Assembly: GCF_000404225.1 (NCBI RefSeq)
Contig: NC_021353.1
Location: 1,426,001-1,490,000, forward strand
Reading direction: 5' to 3'
Length of the DNA stretch: 64,000 nt
Origin: Candidatus Methanomassiliicoccus intestinalis Issoire-Mx1
GTDB lineage: Archaea; Thermoplasmatota; Thermoplasmata; Methanomassiliicoccales; Methanomassiliicoccaceae
Shown piece after piece: positions 57,749 to 64,000 of the stretch (positions are counted from its first letter, which is position 1; each line of letters opens with the position of its first letter). A program made the position numbers and the translations under genes. A model generated the notes under the pieces. That model saw only the letters and a list, made by a program, of their open reading frames with translations. It had not been told where the DNA came from and searched no databases.

Positions 57749-58153
57749 CTACACATCGAATAAAACAGTAATTGACGGCTCGTCTAAATCAATATTCATT
57801 TTATGGTATGTAACCGCTTTTATTTCTGTTTTCGGATCATGCTTCAATGGATTGTACCGTTCTCCCCTTGATTCGCATCGAAGAGTGCTCTGGCTGAGTG
57901 AAATATTGAATTCTGCTGGAACAAAATGTTCAGCATCAAAAAGATACAAGAGTTCTGATAAAAAGTTATAAAGTTTATCATAGAGATTGTCTCCATCCAC
58001 TGAAAAGCATACCGTTTCTAGAGATTCGACCGTAGATATATCTAGAACAGTATCCAGCATAGCATATGCTGCATTTCCAAAACATTCTTCGATCGAGTTA
58101 CCGAAGGCTTTTATCAAAACGTCAGCTGTGTGTTCAAGCCGTTCGTACCTCAT
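57749..58153 (-). CDS. Archease
   Basis: A protein of about 134 residues. RYERLEHTADVLIKAFGNSIEECFGNAAYAM carries the metal-site His and Asp; YNFLSELLYLFDAEHFVP and HDPKTEIKAVTYHKMNI are the remaining family blocks, and the C-terminus ITVLFDV matches the usual ending with the metal-site Asp. Archease activates the RNA ligase RtcB in tRNA splicing. ATG 58153 is preferred over the frame opening at 58177. It ends in TAG. Confidence 0.94.
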   Translation of the reverse strand: MRYERLEHTADVLIKAFGNSIEECFGNAAYAMLDTVLDISTVESLETVCFSVDGDNLYDKLYNFLSELLYLFDAEHFVPAEFNISLSQSTLRCESRGERYNPLKHDPKTEIKAVTYHKMNIDLDEPSITVLFDV

Positions 58154-58225
58154 ACGGATTGCACATGCACTGAACATATGAAAATGTTTCCTAAGGATTA
58201 TATGTAAGTCAAAGGATACAGAGTC

Positions 58226-59038
58226 ATGCGCATACTAATCATCGGCTGCGGTTCGATAGGATCAATACTCGCTGAAACGGTTCATGAGATTCCAGAAGTG
58301 GACCGTATTTACATCACAGACCAAAAGAAGGATCTTTCAATTCACCTTATTGAGCGGTTGAATAAAACAAGCTTTGTTAGTTTAGTAGAGATCGATAGCA
58401 TAATGACTGAAGTAGATCTTGTAGTAGAAGCCGCAAGCCAGACTGCTGCTAAAACATACATACCACAGGTTCTAAGAAAGGGAACTGATGTGATGATGAT
58501 GAGTGTTGGCGCATTTTCAGATGAAAAATTCAAAGATGAATGCTTTGAATTAGCAAAAAATAATCATGCCAGGATATATGTTCCGTCTGGTGCAGTGTGC
58601 GGAACTGATGGAATTCACGCAGCGGCATCAGGTACATTTGATGAAGTCCGCTTGATAACAACTAAGAACCCCAAAAGTCTGAAAGGAGCACCTGGAATAA
58701 TCGAATCGGGAATTGATCTTGATTCTTTGACTGACTCAACTATTGTGTTTGATGGTACGGCTAAAGATGCAGTCGATAAATTTCCTAAAAACATAAACGT
58801 AGCTGCTACTTTATCCCTCCTCGGCATAGGATTTGACAAAACAAGAGTCACAATTATCTGTGATCCTAACACCAATAAAAATTCCCATGTAGTAATTGCT
58901 AAAGGTGATTTTGGAGAAATGAGGTGCGAAGTGAATAATGTACCATCACCTATGAATCCAGCCACTAGCTATCTGGCTGCGCTTTCGGCAGCTTCTTCAA
59001 TCAAAAGAATACTAGGAAATGTCTGGATAGGAATATAA
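58226..59038 (+). CDS. nadX: L-aspartate dehydrogenase
   Basis: A 270-residue NAD(P)-dependent dehydrogenase giving iminoaspartate for NAD synthesis, replacing aspartate oxidase (NadB). The nucleotide-binding IIGCGSIGSILAETV, EAASQTAAKTYIPQVL, MMSVGAFSD, VPSGAVCGTDGIHAA and the C-terminal VPSPMNPATSYLAALSA are family features. TATA (TTATATG, about 58199) 27 bp before the ATG and no ribosome site suggest a leaderless message. It is divergent from archease. Confidence 0.94.
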   Translation: MRILIIGCGSIGSILAETVHEIPEVDRIYITDQKKDLSIHLIERLNKTSFVSLVEIDSIMTEVDLVVEAASQTAAKTYIPQVLRKGTDVMMMSVGAFSDEKFKDECFELAKNNHARIYVPSGAVCGTDGIHAAASGTFDEVRLITTKNPKSLKGAPGIIESGIDLDSLTDSTIVFDGTAKDAVDKFPKNINVAATLSLLGIGFDKTRVTIICDPNTNKNSHVVIAKGDFGEMRCEVNNVPSPMNPATSYLAALSAASSIKRILGNVWIGI

Positions 59039-59093
59039 TTTTGATGAGGAGGGTGTTTATCACCCATCTACTCATCAATCTCAAGTTTCAGTA

Positions 59094-59477
59094 TCATCTT
59101 TTTGACTTTGGTTTTGAAGAACCTTTTGATTTATTGGACTGCTTTGATTGTTGTTTCGAAGGGGCCTTTGCAGCAGCTTTTGGTTTTGGATTAGATTTTG
59201 GTTTTGATGAACTTTTAGGCTTATTGGACTGCTGCTTTGAAGGGGCCTTTGCCTGAATGGTCTCGGCTAAGACTATATCCTCCGAGGATTCGTCTACTTC
59301 TTCATAATCTAAGAAATCAAGCAATTTATTTTCTAGATCCAGCAACAATTTTGCTGCTTCATCATCCTTATTGTCGTCCATAAGATCCAGAGCTTCTGAA
59401 ACTATGTCCAACATACTCTCAAGCTCGTCTTCAATGTCTCCAAAAGCTGTGCCTAGTGTAACCATTTCGTTCACCAT
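59094..59477 (-). CDS. Hypothetical protein with acidic helical half and lysine-serine-proline repeat tail
   Basis: A 127-residue protein I do not recognise. Residues 1-75 are acidic and helical (DELESMLDIVSEALDLMDDN). Residues 76-127 are a low-complexity basic tail of K, S, P and Q in which KAPSKQQS occurs twice, about 27 residues apart. The DNA shows the matching direct repeat (TTATTGGACTGCT at 59131 and 59221). The tail resembles those of nucleic-acid-associated proteins. A TATA-like region and the ATG at 59477 support expression from its own promoter. Confidence 0.65.
   Translation of the reverse strand: MVNEMVTLGTAFGDIEDELESMLDIVSEALDLMDDNKDDEAAKLLLDLENKLLDFLDYEEVDESSEDIVLAETIQAKAPSKQQSNKPKSSSKPKSNPKPKAAAKAPSKQQSKQSNKSKGSSKPKSKR
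59131..59252. repeat. Imperfect direct repeat coding the basic tail
   Basis: Two imperfect copies of about 80-90 bp, sharing TTATTGGACTGCT and GAAGGGGCCTTTGC, lie inside the preceding gene. Such repeats can expand or contract, changing tail length. Confidence 0.6.
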
Positions 59478-59584
59478 TTTTAATCCCTCTAAAGTAATTC
59501 AGATATATTAAATATCAGTTTTTAAACAAATCATTAAGCAAAATAACAAACACGAAATAGCGGTTATTAATTATAGATCGAGTT

Positions 59585-60685
59585 ATGAAAGAAAGGGTGA
59601 ATAAGATATTCTCCAAAATGGAGGAAGAATGCGATGCCATTGTTCTAATGAATGGCCAAGAACCAATGCTCGATGCTTCATTTTACTATGCCTGCGGAAT
59701 AGACTCTGGCCTCTTTGAAGAATGTGTTGCCATACTGCAGCCGGATGGCCGATCTACATTAGTAACATCCCAGCTTGAAGAGAGTGCAGCTAAGAATTCA
59801 TCTGCAGAGATAATCACATATTCCACTCAAAAAGAAAGAGACGATGCTATTAAGAATGTACTTAAAAAATCAAATAAGATAGGTATAAACAACCGCGGAA
59901 TCACCTATTCTTCTACGCAGTATCTGAGGAAAATAATAGACAATATTGAATTTATCAATGCTGGAAATGCATTATTAAAAGCCAGGATGATTAAAGATTC
60001 GGATGAAATTGAAAAGATACGTTCCGCATGCAAAATAGCATCATCTGTAGCTGACAGTATTCCAGAAGTCTTATCATGCGGTAAAACAGAGTATGAACTG
60101 GCTGCAGAGATCGGATATAGAATGCAGAAGATAGGAGCATCTTCTACTTCATTCGATACAATAGCTGCATTTGGAAAAAGTGCTGCTGAACCTCACCATA
60201 GTCCAGGGAAATACAAGCTGCAGAAGGAAGACATGGGACTGTTTGATTTCGGATGCAGAGTATCTAGATACTGTTCGGACATCACGAGGACATTTGCACC
60301 AGTTGAATGTTCAGACCTTTTCAAAAAAGTATACGAAACTGTACTTAAAGCTCAATATCTAGCTATCGAAAAGATACAGCCAGGAATTTGTTCTGCGGAT
60401 GTCGATAAAGTAGCAAGAGATCACATTGATTCGATCTCAGAATTCAAAGGAAAAATGATACACTCGTTAGGACATGGACTAGGCCTTGACGTTCATGATG
60501 GGGGCTCATTCTCTCCAAAATCGCAGATTATACTTGAAGAAAACATGGTGATGACGGTAGAACCAGGAATATACATACCCGGATGGGGCGGGGTTCGAAT
60601 TGAAGATGATATACTGGTAACAAAAAATGGATGTGAAGTACTTACACATGCAAAGAAAGAACTCGATGATGTGAAGATAGCTTAA
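59585..60685 (+). CDS. M24-family metallopeptidase (Xaa-Pro dipeptidase/aminopeptidase type)
   Basis: A 366-residue cytoplasmic peptidase. Residues 1-130 are the creatinase-like N-domain; residues from about 145 form the pita-bread fold, with metal ligands in LFDFGCRVSRYCSDITRTF (two Asp), HSLGHGLGLDVHDGG (His), MTVEPGIYIPGWGG (Glu) and VRIEDDILV (Glu). AAFGKSAAEPHH is also conserved. It probably removes or cleaves before proline. Its end overlaps the convergent hypothetical gene by four bases. Confidence 0.92.
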   Translation: MKERVNKIFSKMEEECDAIVLMNGQEPMLDASFYYACGIDSGLFEECVAILQPDGRSTLVTSQLEESAAKNSSAEIITYSTQKERDDAIKNVLKKSNKIGINNRGITYSSTQYLRKIIDNIEFINAGNALLKARMIKDSDEIEKIRSACKIASSVADSIPEVLSCGKTEYELAAEIGYRMQKIGASSTSFDTIAAFGKSAAEPHHSPGKYKLQKEDMGLFDFGCRVSRYCSDITRTFAPVECSDLFKKVYETVLKAQYLAIEKIQPGICSADVDKVARDHIDSISEFKGKMIHSLGHGLGLDVHDGGSFSPKSQIILEENMVMTVEPGIYIPGWGGVRIEDDILVTKNGCEVLTHAKKELDDVKIA

Positions 60686-61149
60686 GACAAAATCCAAGGG
60701 ATGTTTGTCTTAATTATCCCAAATAAAACCTCTCCGCTTTTTCCAGAAAGCAGTGCACCATACGGGAAGTTATTGGCTGGATCCACAAATTGTTCTACCT
60801 TTAAGGTGCCGTTTTCTTTTTCTTCAATTCTCATGTATTTTTCCAGTTCCTTATCCCCAAACGGCGTGGGAACTGTTTCCTTTCCAATTCTTATACCATC
60901 AAATACTACAGACCATCCAGCTACAATTCCACCTAAGTTTGATAGATCATTATTAGACCATGGAAAGTCCAGTTTTGCAGGATTCATAAATGGGATATCT
61001 TTTGGCAAAACGGCTACTTTGAATCCTTTATCAGTGGCAGATATTACCTTTACTGCCAGAACACCTTTTACATCTTTGTCTCCGAGTTTTCCGGTAGCAG
61101 AGTAAATGTAATAATCTCCCTTATTGAGTAGATACTTCTTTGAGGCCAT
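60682..61149 (-). CDS. Hypothetical protein in the CDC48/VAT operon
   Basis: About 155 residues, not recognised. It is soluble and beta-rich, starting ASKKYLLNKGDYYIYSATGK; no catalytic motif or cysteine cluster is visible. ATG 61149 is used rather than the frame opening at 61158; it leaves a gene just touching the end of the cyclophilin-like gene (about two bases' difference), as in coupled translation. Last gene of the operon that starts with the AAA ATPase. Confidence 0.65.
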   Translation of the reverse strand: MASKKYLLNKGDYYIYSATGKLGDKDVKGVLAVKVISATDKGFKVAVLPKDIPFMNPAKLDFPWSNNDLSNLGGIVAGWSVVFDGIRIGKETVPTPFGDKELEKYMRIEEKENGTLKVEQFVDPANNFPYGALLSGKSGEVLFGIIKTNIPWILS

Positions 61150-61150
61150 A

Positions 61151-61522
61151 TTAAGCAATCCTCACCGTAACTTTAGTACGATCACCAACACTCTCAAGAA
61201 TTTCTATAGGGCCGTCTACTTTCCCGATCGGAGTTACATCTGAAATTGCAACTGGCTTATCTCCCTTTCCCACAGGAGTTGGACCAAAAAATATGCATAA
61301 TGCCTGTCCCTCGGGCCAATAAGCAATCTCACCAGGGGTCATAATCCTCCTGCCGTTTTCAAGCCGAGTCTTAACTGGTATCTCAAAATATATCTCTCCA
61401 CCCCATATGTTAGTGTATGAGGTGAAAGGAGCAGCAAGCCATACTGCATTAGCAGTGTCTGAATCGTTGAGCTCAGCCTCAAACTCAATGTTGCCGATCA
61501 GGAAAGATATTCTGTTTCCCAT
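61151..61522 (-). CDS. Cyclophilin-like fold protein (COG2164 type)
   Basis: A 123-residue protein with the pattern of small archaeal/bacterial cyclophilin-like proteins: ISFLIGNIEFEAELNDSDTANAVWLAAPF, WGGEIYFEIPV, the block MTPGEIAYWPEGQALCIFFGPTP, and SDVTPIGKVDGPIEIL. Peptidyl-prolyl isomerase activity has not been established for this family. It starts 41 bp after the AAA ATPase on the same strand. Confidence 0.82.
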   Translation of the reverse strand: MGNRISFLIGNIEFEAELNDSDTANAVWLAAPFTSYTNIWGGEIYFEIPVKTRLENGRRIMTPGEIAYWPEGQALCIFFGPTPVGKGDKPVAISDVTPIGKVDGPIEILESVGDRTKVTVRIA

Positions 61523-61562
61523 ATGCTGCCCCTAATTGAGTAGGGATATTAGCGTTTTGCCT

Positions 61563-63707
61563 TCACAGATAGTTTTCAGCTTTTCTGTTTGCAGGGTTTA
61601 ATTTTTCTATAGCAGAGAGGAATGAAGACATTGAAACTTTAGCCTCGTTCAGGCGCTCATCTGATATGTCATCACTCTTGACAAGCTCTCTTACGGCATC
61701 CATAATCGCCTCATTAACAACAGCAGACAAATCGGCTCCTGTGTATCCCTCTGTTTTATCCGCAACTGCTGTGAGGTCGACATCATCTGCCAATGGTGTA
61801 TTTGCGGTCTGTATGGCTAAGATGCTCTTACGGCTCTCTAAATCAGGTAGGCCTATTTCCACCATGCGGTCAAATCTGCCTGGACGCAGTAAAGCTGGAT
61901 CGATCATGTCTGGACGGTTGGTTGCGGCAATTACTACGACATCCTGAAGTCCTTCAAGACCATCCAGCTCTGTGAGCAGCTGTGAGATCACACGTTCAGT
62001 AACGTGTGAATCGTCACCGCTCCCACGAGATGTAGCGATGGAGTCGATTTCATCCATGAATATTACACATGGAGACGCCTGCCTGGCTTTACGGAAAGTT
62101 TCTCTCACGGCCTTTTCGGATTCACCCACCCACTTGCTAAGAAACTCCGGACCTTTTATGGAGATGAAGTTTGCTTCAGACTCTGTAGCAACTGCTTTTG
62201 CAAGCATGGTCTTACCTGTACCTGGAGGGCCGTACATCAAGATCCCTTTAGGTGGGGCTGCATTCATTTTTCTGAAGACTTTTCCATACTTAAGTGGCCA
62301 TTCCACAGCTTCTCTCAACTGGCGTTTAGCATCCTCTAACCCGCCGATATCTACCCAGTGGACATTCGGACGCTCAACGAGCACTTCCCTCATGGAAGAT
62401 GGCTGCATTTCCATAAGCGCGCCCATGAAGTCATCTTCAGAGACTGTGATTTTATTTAGGATCTCAATCGGAATGATATCGTCTTCGAGATTAAGCTCTG
62501 GAAGGATTCTGCGAAGAGATCTCATTGCTGCCTCTTTACACAATGCAGAGAGATCAGCTCCCACGTATCCATGAGTAAGATTTGCAAACTTATCAAGATC
62601 GATTCCATCTTCTAAAGGCATACCTCTCGTATGAATCTGCAGAATCTCTAGGCGGCCTGCTTTATCTGGAACTCCGATTTCGATCTCACGGTCAAATCTG
62701 CCTGGACGCCTAAGAGCGGGATCGAGTGCGTTTGGTCTGTTGGTAGCTCCGATGACTACCACCTTACCGCGGGATTCCAGACCATCCATCAAAGACAGCA
62801 TCTGGGCTACTACCCTTCTTTCTGTTTCCCCTGTAACTTCTTCACGCTTTGGCGCTATGGAATCAATTTCATCTATGAATATAATGGTCGGCGCATTTTC
62901 CTGAGCCTGCTTGAAAATTTCACGAAGATGCTCTTCGCTTTCCCCATGATATTTTGACATGATCTCAGGTCCGCCGATTGTCATGAAATTGGCATTGGTC
63001 TCTGATGCTACTGCTTTAGCCAGCAGCGTTTTGCCTGTTCCAGGAGGACCATGCAGAAGGACTCCTTTAGGAGCTTCAATTCCAAGCCTTTCAAATAACT
63101 CTGGATGCCTAAGCGGCAGTTCGATCATTTCCCTTACTTTTTTGACTTCGTCGCCTAAACCTCCAATATCTTCGTAGGAAATCCTTGGGACTGACGGTGT
63201 CTCGCTCGCTGGCTTTTCACTTATCGTAAATTCGGTGGAGGATTTGACAATTAAGGCATCTGCTACCGGGCTGCAGTTGGTCACGACCAGATCAATGCGT
63301 CCTTCTAGAGTGTTGACTTCAACAATATCCCCTTTGACGATTACTCTCCCGTTCAGTATCTGACGGAGGTATTCTTCTCCGCCTACGATTCTTAGAGCTT
63401 TGGTAGGCGCTACAGTAATTTTTGTAGCTTCTTTGGCTGAGATTTTGCGAATGGAAATGCGATCGTCAATACCAGTGTCGGCATTTCTCCTTAATGTTCC
63501 ATCGATCCTTACGATTCCTTTGTTAGTATCTTCGGGTAGTCCTGGCCAAGCTATAGCTGCAGTTCTTTTCTTTCCCTCGATTTGAATTACGTCTCCTGCG
63601 GTTATACCTAAAATATCCATTACTGCAGAGTCAATACGTGCTATTCCGCGGCCGGCATCCTTGGAGCGTGCTTCAGCCACCTTCAACACTTTATCATCAT
63701 TTTTCAT
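61563..63707 (-). CDS. CDC48/VCP-like AAA ATPase (VAT)
   Basis: A 714-residue hexameric unfoldase. Residues 1 to about 185 form the N-domain (double-psi barrel plus the CDC48 N-terminal alpha-beta part). The D1 AAA module has GVLLHGPPGTGKTLLAKAV, TIIFIDEIDSIAPKR and ATNRPNALDPALRRPGRFDRE; D2 has GILMYGPPGTGKTMLAKAV, VIFMDEIDSIATSRG and ATNRPDMIDPALLRPGRFDR. It extracts and unfolds substrates, passing them to the proteasome. First gene of a minus-strand operon with a cyclophilin-like and an unknown protein. Confidence 0.97.
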   Translation of the reverse strand: MKNDDKVLKVAEARSKDAGRGIARIDSAVMDILGITAGDVIQIEGKKRTAAIAWPGLPEDTNKGIVRIDGTLRRNADTGIDDRISIRKISAKEATKITVAPTKALRIVGGEEYLRQILNGRVIVKGDIVEVNTLEGRIDLVVTNCSPVADALIVKSSTEFTISEKPASETPSVPRISYEDIGGLGDEVKKVREMIELPLRHPELFERLGIEAPKGVLLHGPPGTGKTLLAKAVASETNANFMTIGGPEIMSKYHGESEEHLREIFKQAQENAPTIIFIDEIDSIAPKREEVTGETERRVVAQMLSLMDGLESRGKVVVIGATNRPNALDPALRRPGRFDREIEIGVPDKAGRLEILQIHTRGMPLEDGIDLDKFANLTHGYVGADLSALCKEAAMRSLRRILPELNLEDDIIPIEILNKITVSEDDFMGALMEMQPSSMREVLVERPNVHWVDIGGLEDAKRQLREAVEWPLKYGKVFRKMNAAPPKGILMYGPPGTGKTMLAKAVATESEANFISIKGPEFLSKWVGESEKAVRETFRKARQASPCVIFMDEIDSIATSRGSGDDSHVTERVISQLLTELDGLEGLQDVVVIAATNRPDMIDPALLRPGRFDRMVEIGLPDLESRKSILAIQTANTPLADDVDLTAVADKTEGYTGADLSAVVNEAIMDAVRELVKSDDISDERLNEAKVSMSSFLSAIEKLNPANRKAENYL

Positions 63708-63788
63708 ATAGTGCCCCCTTATACTTACATCTTAGAGTAGTTAACTTACAGTTGTATAGATGATATAGGTCAGTTCTTCTATAAATAC

Positions 63789-64000
63789 TTAACCTATAAC
63801 ACCCTTCAATTTCTGAACCAGGAAGTTTAGTTCATTCAAGGCCACTGATCCTTTTGTAGTTAATGAGTATAATTTTGTTTTTGTGTCTTTAATAACGTAT
63901 CCAGAATCTCTGAGGGCATTGAGATGGAACGTTATGTGGCCTGTTGGCATATCGAATTCTCTGCAGAGTCCGGATAGATTTTTGGGACCGCCTGTAAGAC
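63789..64000 (-). CDS. ArsR-type winged-helix regulator, C-terminal part (5' end outside window)
   Basis: About 70 codons, ending TAA at 63789-63791. The visible protein reads LTGGPKNLSGLCREFDMPTG then HITFHLNALRDSGYVIKDTK and KLYSLTTKGSVALNELNFL, the recognition helix, wing and final helix of an ArsR/MarR-like winged helix. No cysteines for metal sensing are visible in this part. It ends about 80 bp upstream of the AAA ATPase start, on the same strand. Confidence 0.75.
   Translation of the reverse strand, partial: LTGGPKNLSGLCREFDMPTGHITFHLNALRDSGYVIKDTKTKLYSLTTKGSVALNELNFLVQKLKGVIG

Noticed and set aside
61972..62574. A 200-codon plus-strand frame
   Set aside because: It is antisense to the second and first AAA modules of the CDC48-like ATPase; open only because of the codon usage of that gene.

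Overview
The window is a contiguous piece of an archaeal chromosome, AT-rich (roughly 40% GC by eye), with TATA-box promoters, frequent ATGA/GTGA gene overlaps, Shine-Dalgarno sites matching the GGAGGTGA complement of its own 16S 3' end, tRNA genes without encoded CCA, and archaeal-type translation genes (aEF1A, aEF2, Pelota, Pth2, Pcc1, archease, archaeosine transglycosylase, class I CCA enzyme). Separate 16S and 23S genes about 20 kb apart, the 2-amino-3,7-dideoxyheptulosonate route to shikimate, and the aspartate-semialdehyde sulfurtransferase route to homocysteine point to a Thermoplasmata-related methanogen, most likely Methanomassiliicoccales of the low-GC Methanomassiliicoccus intestinalis type. 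That placement is inference: no methanogenesis gene lies in the window.

Layout. 1-2.5 kb: end of ilvE, pelota, and an AbrB-PhoU regulator. 2.7-6.9 kb: pstS-pstC-pstA-pstB-phoU phosphate operon, with an apparently circularly permuted PstS. 6.9-8.1 kb: a short ribbon-helix-helix gene and a zinc-ribbon protein of unknown role. 8.1-19 kb: one long compact operon for chorismate (aroA', aroB', aroDE fusion, aroK, aroA, aroC), tyrosine branch (CM-prephenate dehydrogenase), aspartate semialdehyde (asd) and homocysteine (three genes). Aspartate semialdehyde feeds both the first aro step and the homocysteine step, so the operon groups its production with two uses. 19-20.5 kb: a secreted or surface ComEC-like metallo-beta-lactamase. 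20.6-27.3 kb: his operon (hisG C H A B F IE, a PHP phosphatase, pheA) without hisD. 27.3-28.9 kb: small membrane protein and an MTA/MTI phosphorylase.

29-32.3 kb: 23S rRNA (minus) with its own promoter and processing stem, then tRNA-Ala. 33-36.6 kb: ilvD with two bacterial-PH-domain membrane proteins. 36.7-41.6 kb: rpsL-rpsG-fusA-tuf-rpsJ (minus). 42-48 kb: pth2, tgtA, pcc1, an InlB-repeat surface protein carrying a G10 tract, a GC-rich hairpin that may be a small RNA, cca, and tRNA-Gln. 48.2-52.2 kb: an orphan BMP-type binding protein, a CDKAL1-type tRNA methylthiotransferase and pyrG. 52.3-54.2 kb: 16S rRNA (minus), also with its own promoter and processing stem. 54.4-59 kb: tRNA-Ser, nadE, tRNA-Glu, an archease-kinase-HAD-like operon, and nadX. 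59-64 kb: basic-tailed protein, M24 peptidase, a CDC48/VAT ATPase operon, and the end of an ArsR-type regulator.

No CRISPR array, insertion sequence or prophage was seen. The most interesting points are the permuted PstS, promoter-embedded palindromes before the aro and his operons, the G10 tract in a surface-protein gene, the GC-rich hairpin positioned at a predicted transcription start, and an archease gene whose UAG stop is in frame with a downstream kinase.
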